Origin: Noviherbaspirillum autotrophicum
GTDB taxonomy: Bacteria > Pseudomonadota > Gammaproteobacteria > Burkholderiales > Burkholderiaceae_D
DNA length: 64,000 nucleotides
Direction: 5' to 3'
NCBI RefSeq assembly: GCF_000818395.1
Contig: NZ_JWJG01000028.1
Span: forward strand, 484,853-548,852
Part shown: positions 44,000 through 53,212 of the stretch, one piece after another
How the letters are laid out: each line of letters begins with the position of its first letter
Numbering within the stretch: position 1 is the first letter of the stretch
Notes under the pieces: model-generated
Told to the model about the DNA's origin: nothing
Seen by the model: the letters and a program-made list of their open reading frames with translations, nothing else
Database searches by the model: none
Position numbers and translations under genes: made by a program

Positions 44000-45076
44000 T
44001 TAGACGCAATTCTCGGTCGCAGCCAGCACCCGCGAACTGCGGAAGCAGTTTTTTCCGGCGCGCTTGGCCTGGTACATCAGGCGGTCGGTTTCTTCCATGA
44101 TGGCCGAGGAATTGGTAAAGCGCTCGTCCGGCAACAGGCAGATGCCGATGCTCGCACCGAGCCGCAGGCCGGCATCGGCCGGGATGCGGATGGCGGCGAT
44201 GGCTTCGATCAATTCCTGCGCCAGTTGCTCCACTGCCTCGTGCGAGGCGGTATCGACCAGCGCGATGCCGAATTCGTCGCCGCCGATGCGCGCCACGCGG
44301 TCGCCGTTGGACAGGTAGCGCATTAGGCGCATACCGATTTCCTTCAGCGCCGCATCGCCCGCGCTGTGCCCGCAGGTATCGTTGATCGCCTTGAAGCCAT
44401 CCAGGTCGAGCAGCATCACCGCGCCGCGGATGGACTTGGTCTCGATATCGGCCAGCAGGTTTTCCAGCGCTACAAAGAAGCCCGAGCGGTTGAGCAACCC
44501 AGTCAGGGAATCGGTCTTGGAGGCGAATTCGAACTGGGCTGCGCGCAGCTTGAACTTGCGCTTGGCTTGGGCGATCTGTTTCGACAGCACCTGCGTATAC
44601 CAAGGCAGGATCAGCACCGACAGCACGAGCCCTTCCGCTATCAGTGGCAGCTTGTGCCAGAACGGTGAAAACCACATCGCGGCGCTCAGGAAGACGGCAC
44701 CGGACAGGGCGGAAAGCCTGGAAAACGACGGCCCGTTGCGCATCCCGTTGCCGATGGCCATGAGCACCGGCCCCCATATTGCCGGCGCCAGCGCCGGCCC
44801 ACCCAGATAGAGCGCATAGGCAAAGAGCGCCTGGTCGAGCAGGATCGAAATGATGCGGCGTATCTTGAACGTAAACAGGGAAGCGCCGACGACACCGAGC
44901 CATGCCAGCCCGAATGCGTTAAAGGTTGCCGCAGCAAGCATCGCGCTGCGCAAATCGTCGATCTGGCCCAAAGCATAGGTTAGCGCTATGAATCCCGAAA
45001 GAACTATCCCGCAGAATACGCGAAAGCAGGCATGTCCCATCTCGTTGCCGAGATTCAGGCGCGGTATGCGCGTCAT
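44000..45076 (-). CDS. membrane diguanylate cyclase without I-site
   Basis: The 358-residue protein has six N-terminal membrane helices (15-165), a charged linker, and a GGDEF domain with KTDSLTGLLNRSGF, LDLDGFKAIND and GGDEF at 265-269. The inhibitory RxxD position is SNGD, so feedback inhibition by c-di-GMP is probably lost. GAGG lies 6 bp before the ATG at 45076. It converges on the metallophosphoesterase gene. Confidence 0.9.
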   Translation of the reverse strand: MTRIPRLNLGNEMGHACFRVFCGIVLSGFIALTYALGQIDDLRSAMLAAATFNAFGLAWLGVVGASLFTFKIRRIISILLDQALFAYALYLGGPALAPAIWGPVLMAIGNGMRNGPSFSRLSALSGAVFLSAAMWFSPFWHKLPLIAEGLVLSVLILPWYTQVLSKQIAQAKRKFKLRAAQFEFASKTDSLTGLLNRSGFFVALENLLADIETKSIRGAVMLLDLDGFKAINDTCGHSAGDAALKEIGMRLMRYLSNGDRVARIGGDEFGIALVDTASHEAVEQLAQELIEAIAAIRIPADAGLRLGASIGICLLPDERFTNSSAIMEETDRLMYQAKRAGKNCFRSSRVLAATENCV

Positions 45077-45286
45077 GGACTTCCTCAACAAAACCTTCAT
45101 GAATACCTGCCTTATGCAGAGAAGCGCCTTGTCAACCGGACTGAATCCCGGCAATTCCTGGCGATACGACCTTGCGTGGAGATAGAGGCAACCAGGAGTA
45201 GTTTCTTTAGAGAAATTTATTGTAACCGCTTCAACCTTGAAATGGAACAAGCGTTCGATTCGGGACGGGAGGCCTGGCGTCGGCGG

Positions 45287-45631
45287 CTACTGCTCGGCCG
45301 CTTCTTCGTCGGGCGCTGCCGGTGCTTGCACGGCCGGTTCGTCTGGCGTGTCCTTGGCAAACAGGGCGCGATGCAGGCGCCCCCCCAAGTCGCAGCTGAC
45401 CATGGCCACCACAAAAGTCGGAAACCACACGCCCGCCGCCAGGAAGGCGAACCAGGCATAAGCCTGGGGCGTGCCGGTGGCGAGCAGGTCGACCTCGGTT
45501 TGTCCGAGGCGCACGCCCCACACGGCAAGCACGGCAATGAGCACCGCCTTCCACCGACTGGTCTTTAGCAGGCCCAGCACAAAAGACGCGGCGAACGCGT
45601 ATGCCAACAATGCCGGAAAACCATAACCCAT
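45287..45631 (-). CDS. small integral membrane protein
   Basis: The 114-residue protein has about three membrane helices (6-25, 29-46, 58-82) and a hydrophilic, Ala/Pro/Glu-rich C-terminal tail. The ATG at 45631 is preferred over an upstream TTG. No family was recognised. It lies between two diguanylate cyclase genes on the same strand. Confidence 0.65.
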   Translation of the reverse strand: MGYGFPALLAYAFAASFVLGLLKTSRWKAVLIAVLAVWGVRLGQTEVDLLATGTPQAYAWFAFLAAGVWFPTFVVAMVSCDLGGRLHRALFAKDTPDEPAVQAPAAPDEEAAEQ

Positions 45632-45753
45632 ATCGCTGCCCAAGCTCAGAGACCATCGAGGCTGCTATTTTAAACAGCAGGCGGGAAGGAAAGAAACTTG
45701 TACACAGGCGGCGCGCCGTACCTGTGGCAAAAACGTTGATTTGGCGCGATGCC

Positions 45754-46524
45754 TTACACGGCGCAGACGACGCGGTTTTTGCCGGCACGCTTGGCCCGAT
45801 ACAGGGCTGCGTCGGCGCGCGCGACAACTGTAGCCTGATCTTCGTCCGCCCGGCACAGCGCTACGCCGGCGCTGAAGGCGACCGGCACGCCTGTACCGCC
45901 ATGCATGAATTGCTGAAGGCGCAATGCGCTTTGCACGCGCGTCATTGTCAGCATCGCATCGGCGAGCGGGGTGTCGGGCAGCACGATCATGAATTCCTCG
46001 CCGCCGAAGCGCCCGACCACATCGGTCTTGCGCAGCGCGGCTTTCGCCACGCGCACCAGGTGGATTAAGGCTGCGTCGCCGGCGCAGTGGCCGTGGGTGT
46101 CGTTGAGTTTCTTGAAATCGTCCAGATCGAGCAGCACCACGCACAGCGGCGCGCCGCTCCGCGCGGCACGCGCCAGTTCGCGTTCGAGCACGGCCGCTAG
46201 GCCGCGCCGGTTGAGGCTGCCGGTCAACTGATCCTCGCACACCAGTTCGCGCATGCGCGCCAGTTCGGCTTCGAGTTCCTGAATGCGGCTTTGCGCAGCC
46301 CGTACCTCGGCGTGCGCCAGCAGCATGTCGACGCGCGACTGCAGCACCGGTACGCCGGCACTAGGCACGTCGCGCAGGAAGTCGTCCAGTATCTGGCGCA
46401 GGCTGCCGGCCAGCGGCGTGGCGGCAGAAAGCCCCTGCAGCCAGGCGCTGAAAGAGGGCGCGGGCGGCATCGGGCTGCGCTGTACGGCAGGCAACGGGGC
46501 ATGATTATTGAATACTGCACTCAT
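45754..46524 (-). CDS. cytosolic diguanylate cyclase (GGDEF)
   Basis: The 256-residue protein has a short N-terminal region, a coiled coil (70-95, AQSRIQELEAELARMREL), then a GGDEF domain with EDQLTGSLNRRGL, LDLDDFKKLND, I-site RKTD at 165-168 and GGEEF at 174-178. No membrane helix or known sensor is present, so the N-terminal 65 residues may sense or bind a partner. AAGGAG precedes the ATG. Confidence 0.92.
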   Translation of the reverse strand: MSAVFNNHAPLPAVQRSPMPPAPSFSAWLQGLSAATPLAGSLRQILDDFLRDVPSAGVPVLQSRVDMLLAHAEVRAAQSRIQELEAELARMRELVCEDQLTGSLNRRGLAAVLERELARAARSGAPLCVVLLDLDDFKKLNDTHGHCAGDAALIHLVRVAKAALRKTDVVGRFGGEEFMIVLPDTPLADAMLTMTRVQSALRLQQFMHGGTGVPVAFSAGVALCRADEDQATVVARADAALYRAKRAGKNRVVCAV

Positions 46525-46679
46525 CTTTTCTCCTTCAAGCGGAATCCGCCGCCATGCAGCGCGCTCTCTTGCATAGGTTATCGGGCGCTTTCAGGAAAAA
46601 TTGAGGACGGCACTATTTTGTTGTGTTTCATGCAAGGGCCGCCTGACGGTCCGCGATGCCGGCCTCGTCCCGGAAGGGA

Positions 46680-47126
46680 TCAGGCGTGTGCGGCGAGGGC
46701 GCCGTTGCGCACGCGCACGCGTTCACCAGCCACCCAGCGGCTGGCGCCGCGTTCGGTGAACGTGCGCACCGCGCCATTGCTCATGCGTACCCGCACCTGC
46801 GTGACGGTAGTCGAGTGGGCGCGCTTTTCAATCGCGTTGCCGGCGTAACCGCCGCCGACGGCGCCGGCAACGGTTGCCAGCGTGCGGCCATTGCCGCCGC
46901 CGATTTGGTTGCCGAGCAAGCCGCCGACCACCGCGCCGCCCACCATGCCCACGCCGCTGCCGTGGGCGGCCGGTTTTTGGTACGTATGGGCGGAAATCAC
47001 CGTGCCGCAATTTGCGCAGTGCGCAGCCTGCGCGGCAGGCGCGGCGGCGGTGAAGACGCCGAAGAACAGGAGGGATAAGGAGGCATGGCGTGCCACGGTG
47101 GAAAATCCTTGCAGCAGTAACTTCAT
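46680..47126 (-). CDS. glycine-zipper outer-membrane-type protein
   Basis: The 148-residue protein has a signal peptide ending APAAQA, a CANC pair in the mature N-terminus, then a glycine-zipper domain (GVGMVGGAVVGGLLGNQIGGGNG, residues 58-80) like the SlyB/17-kDa antigen family. The C-terminus is basic. Likely envelope-located. ATG 47126 is chosen over TTG 47135. Confidence 0.82.
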   Translation of the reverse strand: MKLLLQGFSTVARHASLSLLFFGVFTAAAPAAQAAHCANCGTVISAHTYQKPAAHGSGVGMVGGAVVGGLLGNQIGGGNGRTLATVAGAVGGGYAGNAIEKRAHSTTVTQVRVRMSNGAVRTFTERGASRWVAGERVRVRNGALAAHA

Positions 47127-47287
47127 TTTTCTCAACTACGAACAAACGCCGGACATACGGTATGACAACAGGGTAAGGCCGTATGCGGAGTTCGTGTGAT
47201 GAGGAAATGTTTCAAGGGCAAGCACTTGTAACAAGAGGGGCACCGCATGGCATACTCACGGCCTCAATCCCACTTTGCCTGCCCGCC

Positions 47288-47932
47288 ATGAAATGCGCGA
47301 TCGTTCCGGTCACTCCCTATCAGCAGAATTGCAGCATCCTGGTCTGTGAAACGACGCGCCGCGCCGCGCTGGTCGATCCGGGCGGCGAAGTGCCGCGCCT
47401 GCGGGCTGCGCTCGAGCAGCTGGACGTGACGCTGGAAAAGGTGTTTTTGACGCACGCGCATCTCGACCATTGCGCGGCCGCTGATATCGTCCGGCAAGAA
47501 TTCGGTGTGCCGATCGAAGGCCCGCATCGCGACGACCAGTTCTGGCTCGACCAGCTCGGCGCGGCGACCAGGCGCTCCGGCTTTCCGCCAGCCGAGCCGT
47601 TCGAGCCGGACCGCTGGCTGAACGACGGCGACACCGTGTCGTTCGGCAGCCAGACGCTGGAAGTGATCCATTGCCCCGGCCACACGCCCGGCCACGTCGT
47701 CTTTTTCCATCGCGGCGTGCGCTTGGCGCTGGTGGGGGACGTGCTGTTCCGCGGCTCGATCGGCCGCACCGATTTCCCGCGTGGCGACTACGACACGCTG
47801 ATCCATTCCATCCGCGAAAAACTGTGGCCGCTCGGCGACGATGTCAGCTTCGTGCCCGGGCATGGCCCGATGTCCACCTTTGGCGAAGAGCGCGCCAGCA
47901 ACCCGTTCGTCGCCGACACCCGTTTCGGCTAG
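47288..47932 (+). CDS. metallo-beta-lactamase-fold hydrolase (glyoxalase II-like)
   Basis: The 214-residue protein has the MBL metal motif THAHLDH near 56, CPGHTPGHVVFF near 120, GDVLFRGSIGR near 147 and PGHGPMSTFGEE near 188. It resembles the YcbL/glyoxalase II-like group, which hydrolyses thioesters such as S-lactoylglutathione. The start at 47288 (MKCAIVPVTPYQQNCS) matches the family N-terminus. Confidence 0.9.
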   Translation: MKCAIVPVTPYQQNCSILVCETTRRAALVDPGGEVPRLRAALEQLDVTLEKVFLTHAHLDHCAAADIVRQEFGVPIEGPHRDDQFWLDQLGAATRRSGFPPAEPFEPDRWLNDGDTVSFGSQTLEVIHCPGHTPGHVVFFHRGVRLALVGDVLFRGSIGRTDFPRGDYDTLIHSIREKLWPLGDDVSFVPGHGPMSTFGEERASNPFVADTRFG

Positions 47933-48112
47933 TTCGCTTCCCGCCCCGTCGTTATTGCCCGGCACGCTGGCCGAAATGCGGTGTGGTTGAGCAATCATGC
48001 AACCGCATCGCCGTTGCTATGTCCAACTTGAACGTCATGCCGCAACGGCACGGTCGCGCCATGCGCGCTGGCCGGTTCGCTGCTGCTTGCCAGAACAAGA
48101 ACCCGGGACGAG

Positions 48113-49528
48113 ATGAGACCGCACATCACACACGCGCATTTTCATGCCCGGCTGGTCATGGTGGGATTCGGCAGCATCGGTCAGGCCATCTTGCCGTTGC
48201 TGCTGCGCCATCTCGACATCGCTCCGCAACAGATCACCATTCTTTCCGCCACGGAGCAGGGCGAGCGCATCGCGCGCGAATATCATGTCGCGCTGCGCGC
48301 GCAGCCGCTGACCCGGGAAAATTATCGCGCGCTGCTCGCGCCGCTGCTGGGCGAGGGCGATTTCCTGCTCAACCTGTCGGTCGACGTATCGAGCCGCGCC
48401 CTGATCGAATACTGCCAGCGTTGCGGCGCGCTGTACCTCGATACCTGCATCGAGCCGTGGGCCGGCGGCTACGTCGACGCGTCGCAAGCCGCCGCGCAGC
48501 GTTCCAACTACGCGCTGCGCGAAGAAGCGCTGGCGCTGCGCACCCGGCAGCAAGGCCCGACCGCCATCCTGACGCTGGGCGCCAATCCCGGGCTGGCGTC
48601 GATCTTCGTCAAGCAGGCGCTGCTGAAAATCGCCGCCGATACCGGCGCGCAGATGGACAGCCCGCGCAGCCACGCCGGCTGGGCCGAACTCGCCTGGCGC
48701 CTGGGCATCAAGGCCATCCATATCGCCGAGCGCGACACGCAGGTCGCCGCGCGGCGCAAGCGGCGCGACGAGTTCGTCAATACCTGGTCGGTCGACGGCT
48801 TCATCGCCGAAGGACTGCAGCCGGCCGAGCTCGGCTGGGGCACCCACGAGCGCCACTGGCCGCACGACGGCGCGCGCCACATCGATGGCTGCGGCTCGGC
48901 GATCTATCTCAACCGGCCGGGCGCCGCCACCCGCGTGCGCAGCTGGACGCCGCGGGAAGGCCCTTACCACGGCTTCATGATCACGCACAGCGAATCGATC
49001 TCGATCGCCGACCACTTGACGCTGCGCCGCGACGGCGAGGTGGTGTATCGGCCGACCGTGCATTACGCCTACCATCCCTGTGACGATGCCGTGCTGTCGC
49101 TGCACGAGCTGGCGGGACGCAACTGGCGCGCGCAGGCGCAGCGCCGCATCATCCGCGACGATATCGTGGCGGGCGCGGACGAGCTCGGCGTTCTGCTCAT
49201 GGGCAATCCAAAGGGCGTATTCTGGTATGGCTCGCACCTGACGATTGCGCAGGCGCGCGAACTGGCGCCCTTCAACAACGCGACCAGCCTGCAGGTGGCC
49301 GCCGGCGTGCTGGCGGGCGTGGTCTGGGCATTGCACAACCCGCATGCCGGCATCGTCGAGCCGGATGACCTCGATCACGAGGCCATCATGCAGATCGCGC
49401 GGCCCTATCTGGGCGAAGTGGTGGGCGTATACGGCGACTGGACGCCGCTCGATGACCGGGAATGGCTGTTCGGCGAAGACCTCGACCGCGCCGATCCCTG
49501 GCAGTTCAAGAATATTCGTGTGGCGTAG
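48113..49528 (+). CDS. hss: homospermidine synthase
   Basis: The 471-residue protein matches bacterial homospermidine synthase in length and layout: Rossmann start VMVGFGSIGQAILPLL near 16, NLSVDVSSRALIEYC near 88, YLDTCIEPWAGGY near 108, and LGANPGLASIFVKQAL near 158. It makes sym-homospermidine from two putrescine with NAD. The next gene starts 2 bp after its stop, forming a polyamine operon. Confidence 0.92.
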   Translation: MRPHITHAHFHARLVMVGFGSIGQAILPLLLRHLDIAPQQITILSATEQGERIAREYHVALRAQPLTRENYRALLAPLLGEGDFLLNLSVDVSSRALIEYCQRCGALYLDTCIEPWAGGYVDASQAAAQRSNYALREEALALRTRQQGPTAILTLGANPGLASIFVKQALLKIAADTGAQMDSPRSHAGWAELAWRLGIKAIHIAERDTQVAARRKRRDEFVNTWSVDGFIAEGLQPAELGWGTHERHWPHDGARHIDGCGSAIYLNRPGAATRVRSWTPREGPYHGFMITHSESISIADHLTLRRDGEVVYRPTVHYAYHPCDDAVLSLHELAGRNWRAQAQRRIIRDDIVAGADELGVLLMGNPKGVFWYGSHLTIAQARELAPFNNATSLQVAAGVLAGVVWALHNPHAGIVEPDDLDHEAIMQIARPYLGEVVGVYGDWTPLDDREWLFGEDLDRADPWQFKNIRVA

Positions 49529-49530
49529 AT

Positions 49531-50829
49531 GTGTTGCTGAAAAAAGAAGCCACGCTCAACGACAACTCGTACTACGAAGCGAGCGTGGTGCGCCCGCCCG
49601 TGGCCGCTGCACTGCAAGGGCGCGTCACGGCAGACGTCGGTGTGGTCGGCGGCGGCTACGCCGGCTTGTCGGCGGCGCTGGAGCTGGCCGCGCGCGGTTA
49701 TGCCGTCGCGCTGCTGGACGCCAAGCGTATCGGCTGGGGTGCCTCCGGCAGAAACGGCGGGCAGGTGATCGTCGGCTACGCCGGCCAGAGCGCGATGGAA
49801 CGGCAACTGCCGCCCGACGATGCGCGCCATGCCTGGGACATTTCGGTGGAAGCGTTGCAATTGCTGCAAGCGCGCATCGCCGCCCATGCGATCGCTTGCG
49901 ATTACACGCCCGGCTATATCTACCTCGCCGTCACGCCCAGAAAAGCGCGCGCGCTCGACGCGTGGGTCCATCACCTGGAACGCGCCTACGGCTATGCGAT
50001 GCGGTGGGTGGGGGCGGCCGACGTGCGCAACTGGGTCGCGAGCGAACAGTTCCACGCCGGCGCATTCGATCCGCAATCCGGCCACCTGCACCCCTTGAAA
50101 TACTGCATCGGCCTGGCCGCTGCCGCGCGCGACGCCGGCGTACGCATTTTCGAGGAGTCCGCCGTCATCGACGTCCTGCGCGGCGACCAGCCGCTGTTGA
50201 AAACGGCGCAAGGCGAAGTGGCTTGCCGATTCGTGGTCCTGGCCGGTAACGTCTATCTCGACCAGTTCGGCGGTGTGATCGCGCCGGAACTCATGCGCCG
50301 CATCATCCCGGTCGGCACCTACCTCATCGCCACCGAACCGATGTTAAAGCAGCGCGCCGATAGCCTGATCCGGCATCGCGCGGCGGTCAGCGACACCAAT
50401 TTCGTGCTCGACTATTTTCGCCTCTCCGCCGATCACCGCCTGCTGTTTGGCGGCGCCGACGCATTCAGCGGCGCCACGCCGCCCGACCTGGTCGAGCATG
50501 TGCGCCAGCGCATGCTGGCTGTATTTCCGCAACTGGCCGACTTGTCCGTGCCGTATGCCTGGGGCGGATTCGTCGATGTGACGATCAACCACGCGCCGGA
50601 CTTCGGGCGCATCGGCAACAATATCTATTACTTGCAAGGATTTTCCGGGCACGGCTTGGCGCTGGCGGGCATGGCGGGCAAGCTGGTGGCCGAAGCGCTG
50701 GCCGGGCAAGCTGAACGCTTCGACTTGCTCACCCGCATCCGGCACGCGCCATTCCCGCGCGGCGCATGGATACGCACGCCGGCAATCGCGCTCGGCGTAC
50801 TGTATTACCGGCTGCGCGACCTGCTCTAA
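49531..50829 (+). CDS. FAD-dependent amine oxidase, gamma-glutamylputrescine-oxidase-like
   Basis: The 432-residue protein has an FAD Rossmann motif ADVGVVGGGYAGLSAALELA near 34, GWGASGRNGGQVIVG near 68 and a C-terminal YYLQGFSGHGLALAGMAGK near 366, as in the DAO/PuuB family. It should oxidise an amine, perhaps a putrescine derivative. Starting 2 bp after hss (GTG 49531), it is translationally coupled and likely works in polyamine turnover. Confidence 0.88.
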   Translation: MLLKKEATLNDNSYYEASVVRPPVAAALQGRVTADVGVVGGGYAGLSAALELAARGYAVALLDAKRIGWGASGRNGGQVIVGYAGQSAMERQLPPDDARHAWDISVEALQLLQARIAAHAIACDYTPGYIYLAVTPRKARALDAWVHHLERAYGYAMRWVGAADVRNWVASEQFHAGAFDPQSGHLHPLKYCIGLAAAARDAGVRIFEESAVIDVLRGDQPLLKTAQGEVACRFVVLAGNVYLDQFGGVIAPELMRRIIPVGTYLIATEPMLKQRADSLIRHRAAVSDTNFVLDYFRLSADHRLLFGGADAFSGATPPDLVEHVRQRMLAVFPQLADLSVPYAWGGFVDVTINHAPDFGRIGNNIYYLQGFSGHGLALAGMAGKLVAEALAGQAERFDLLTRIRHAPFPRGAWIRTPAIALGVLYYRLRDLL

Positions 50830-50846
50830 CGCCAGCGCTGCACGCC

Positions 50847-51053
50847 TTATCCCGGGCGGCCTTCGCCGCAGCACCAGCGGCATCCAGTCGATCGTCCGTA
50901 ATGGGATTTCGCCTGGCGCACCGCGTCGCCGCAATTGCTGAAGGCTCCCAGATAAATTCTGTCATTGGCCTCGGGCAGATACTCGCACCGCGGGACATGG
51001 ACTTCGTGGTCGCCGTTTGATGTTTCCTTCTTGTCGACGTAGTAATGCTGCAT
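50847..51053 (-). CDS. small cysteine/histidine-rich protein, 68 residues
   Basis: The protein reads MQHYYVDKKETSNGDHEVH, then CEYLPEANDRIYLG, DAVRQAKSHYG and CRWCC. I recall similar short proteins in many bacteria with conserved NGDHEVH and Cys residues, possibly zinc-binding. AGGAGG lies 5 bp before ATG 51053. It converges on the amine oxidase gene. Function unknown. Confidence 0.72.
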   Translation of the reverse strand: MQHYYVDKKETSNGDHEVHVPRCEYLPEANDRIYLGAFSNCGDAVRQAKSHYGRSTGCRWCCGEGRPG

Positions 51054-51284
51054 ATGCACCTCCTGCCGAGGATGTCGGAAAACCGTGTCTGGAAATCTTA
51101 ATTATGTCTGTGCGAAATTTCCTTAACCCATAATAGCTATTGCGGATTTCTCTTTGCTCCCTGGGGAGCACTGCCGGCATTTCCTTTCTGCACCGCCTCC
51201 TGTATGCCGCGCATGAAGGCAGGAACTATCGCCACGCCTCGTCGCTCAATCATGTCCTGCATGCTCAACCGCCAAGGAGGCCAT

Positions 51285-51611
51285 ATGCAACCGAGCCAGG
51301 TGAAAGAGTTTTTCTCCAGTGTGAAACGATCGATCGATCATGCGGCGCAACTGTGCCAGATCACGAGCGACGTGCCCGATAGTGTGCGCGATCGCATGAG
51401 CGAGCTGGATCGCGAATCGGGCCAGGCGGCGCAAATCCTGGAGCAAGAGAATAACGACAACCGCATCGTGCAGTGCGTCGACCGCCTGGGCAAGCTGGGA
51501 GAACGCGCATGGCAGGCGTGCGAACAGGCCGGGCACATCGACAAGCAAGTCTACGGCGCGGTGCAGCAGGCGCATCATGCGATTTCAACGCTCAAGCACC
51601 GGCTGCACTGA
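51285..51611 (+). CDS. small helical protein, 108 residues
   Basis: The protein (MQPSQVKEFFSSVKRSIDHA ...) is almost all helix and rich in charged residues and Gln. AAGGAGG precedes the ATG at 51285. It has no signal peptide. No family was recognised; its layout resembles small Burkholderiales proteins of unknown function. Confidence 0.68.
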   Translation: MQPSQVKEFFSSVKRSIDHAAQLCQITSDVPDSVRDRMSELDRESGQAAQILEQENNDNRIVQCVDRLGKLGERAWQACEQAGHIDKQVYGAVQQAHHAISTLKHRLH

Positions 51612-51630
51612 ATCCGCCATCGATCTCGCG

Positions 51631-52437
51631 CTATTCCCGGAACCACACCAGCTGGTGCGTGGTCGCCAACAGCGTGCCGTCTTCCGCCCAGAGCTGACCT
51701 TCCTGATCGTAATAGCCGCCGTTGAAGGCATTGGCCCGGGCCTTGCCGAATGCGTGCCGGCCGTGTTGCTGCGCCAGCGCTGCGCTGTCGACATGGAAGT
51801 TGATGCTCAGGGTGACGGTCGAAATGGGGCGTGCGCCGCCTTTGCGCACGAACAGGCGCGGTACGAAGGAATCGCAGTAAGCGGCGATGGAGGGGAAATC
51901 GAGCCGGCGCGGCGGCACGTCGCTGATCCAGCATTGCGTCGTGCTGTCAGCCCCACCGGCGAGCGGGTCGCAGTCGGCATAGCGCATGTCGTACATCTGC
52001 AGGAACGGCACCTTGGTCGGCGGCTCGTACCGGGCAAGCGCGGTCGGCGGCGCGGCGTCGGGCAATGTCGCTTCGGTATCCGACCAGGTGTCGCGGCGCA
52101 CGGCGAACACGGCGGTGCCGGTGACGACCGGCTGCTCGTCGCCGGCTTGGCGGATTTCCATTTGCCAGTGCTGGGTCGAGCGGCCCGAGCGCGCCACCGT
52201 CGCTTGCACCGTAAATTCGCCTTGCCGGATCGGCCCGGCGAAATTGACCGTCATCGAAAGCGGATCGCCCAGGCGGTGTGGATGCTGAAGCATCGCCTGC
52301 AGCAGCGTGGCCACCGTCGTGCCGCCAAATGGGGAAATCGCATTCCAGTAATGCTCGGAGGTGTGGCCGGAGTAGGTGCCGCTCTCGGCAGGGACAAGCA
52401 GGATGGCCTGGTCGAAGGGATGGTCGGAAGAGATCAT
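51631..52437 (-). CDS. acyl-CoA thioesterase, double hotdog
   Basis: The 268-residue protein looks like two hotdog halves of the TesB-like thioesterase group. The N-terminal half has GHTSEHYWNAISPFGGTTVA and MTVNFAGPIRQGEF; the C-terminal half has TVTLSINFHVD and the terminal LLATTHQLVWFRE. It should hydrolyse acyl-CoA to free acid and CoA. Confidence 0.85.
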   Translation of the reverse strand: MISSDHPFDQAILLVPAESGTYSGHTSEHYWNAISPFGGTTVATLLQAMLQHPHRLGDPLSMTVNFAGPIRQGEFTVQATVARSGRSTQHWQMEIRQAGDEQPVVTGTAVFAVRRDTWSDTEATLPDAAPPTALARYEPPTKVPFLQMYDMRYADCDPLAGGADSTTQCWISDVPPRRLDFPSIAAYCDSFVPRLFVRKGGARPISTVTLSINFHVDSAALAQQHGRHAFGKARANAFNGGYYDQEGQLWAEDGTLLATTHQLVWFRE

Positions 52438-52503
52438 GGGGCGCCAAAAAAGAACAGTCGTTCTATTTTAAGGGAAAATGCATGTGCCCATCGGACCGCA
52501 GAT

Positions 52504-52537
52504 AAAAAAGGCGCGCAGCCGTTGCCCGCTGCGCGCC
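52504..52537 (-). terminator. Rho-independent terminator of the Cache gene
   Basis: On the minus strand a 10-bp stem GGCGCGCAGC / GCTGCGCGCC is followed by TTTTTT. It lies 25 bp past the stop of the Cache gene. Confidence 0.88.
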
Positions 52538-52562
52538 CGGGGGATTTGCGTCGCTGGCGTGC

Positions 52563-53018
52563 TTACTTGTAGATGCCGCAGCCGATCATGACATCGCCGA
52601 CGCGTTCGATGTACGTCGTTTTTTCCTCGATGGCCTTGGTCACCGGATTTGGCCACTTGTAATCGACCCAGCCCTTGCCCTTGGTTTTGGCCAGTTCGCT
52701 CATTTCCTTGATGAACAGCTTGCCGTCGGCGTCCTTGAGCTCGATGACATTCTTGCCGATCAGTTTCGGATTGCCGCCATGTGCCATCGTGTTGCCATTT
52801 AAATCGTTTACGAATACATACAAGTCGCGCTCGACGAACTGCCCTTTGGGATTACTGAACTCGGCCAGCGCTTTTTCCTTGCCGTTGGCATTCAGGTAAG
52901 CCGCCGCTTTCTTGACCAGCGCGACTGCTTCTTCCTGTTTGGTTTTGTCGGCTGCGCCAGCGCTGCCGAGAACCAGAACACCGAGACTGAGCAGAAGGGC
53001 GTTGAATAGTTTTTGCAT
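52563..53018 (-). CDS. periplasmic single-Cache-domain protein
   Basis: The 151-residue protein has a signal peptide (cleavage near GSAGA-AD) and a single Cache domain: a helix (EEAVALVKKAAAYLNANG), ERDLYVFVNDLNGNTMAHG near 64, LIGKNVIELKDADGK near 86, and WVDYKWPNP near 118. Such proteins bind small ligands in the periplasm. A perfect FNR box lies 41.5 bp before the predicted start point, so it is probably induced by low oxygen. A terminator follows it directly. Confidence 0.87.
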   Translation of the reverse strand: MQKLFNALLLSLGVLVLGSAGAADKTKQEEAVALVKKAAAYLNANGKEKALAEFSNPKGQFVERDLYVFVNDLNGNTMAHGGNPKLIGKNVIELKDADGKLFIKEMSELAKTKGKGWVDYKWPNPVTKAIEEKTTYIERVGDVMIGCGIYK

Positions 53019-53102
53019 GATGATCTTTCTTCAAATTAATATTGAACCGTAGAAACCCCATGAAATGCAGGGGAATTCTGCGAGTCAGGGGGTATGAAAT
53101 CC

Positions 53103-53116
53103 TTGATTTGAATCAA
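53103..53116 (-). promoter_or_regulatory. perfect FNR box of the Cache gene
   Basis: TTGAT-TTGA-ATCAA matches the FNR consensus at all ten positions. Its centre, 53109.5, is exactly 41.5 bp from 53068, the start implied by a -10 hexamer CAGAAT on the minus strand (53080-53075). This is class II geometry, with a 50-nt leader to the ATG at 53018. Confidence 0.82.
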
Positions 53117-53159
53117 GCTTGCAAAAACGGCATGCGAGGGCAACGAGCTTACGGGCATC

Positions 53160-53194
53160 AAAAAAAAGCGCGCGTCCGTTGCCAGACGCGCGCT
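53160..53194 (-). terminator. Rho-independent terminator of the 62-residue protein gene
   Basis: On the minus strand AGCGCGCGTC / GACGCGCGCT forms a 10-bp stem with an 8-nt loop followed by a run of eight T. It is 18 bp past the stop of the gene at 53213-53401. Confidence 0.88.
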
Positions 53195-53212
53195 GCGCAG
53201 GGTGCGCTTGTT

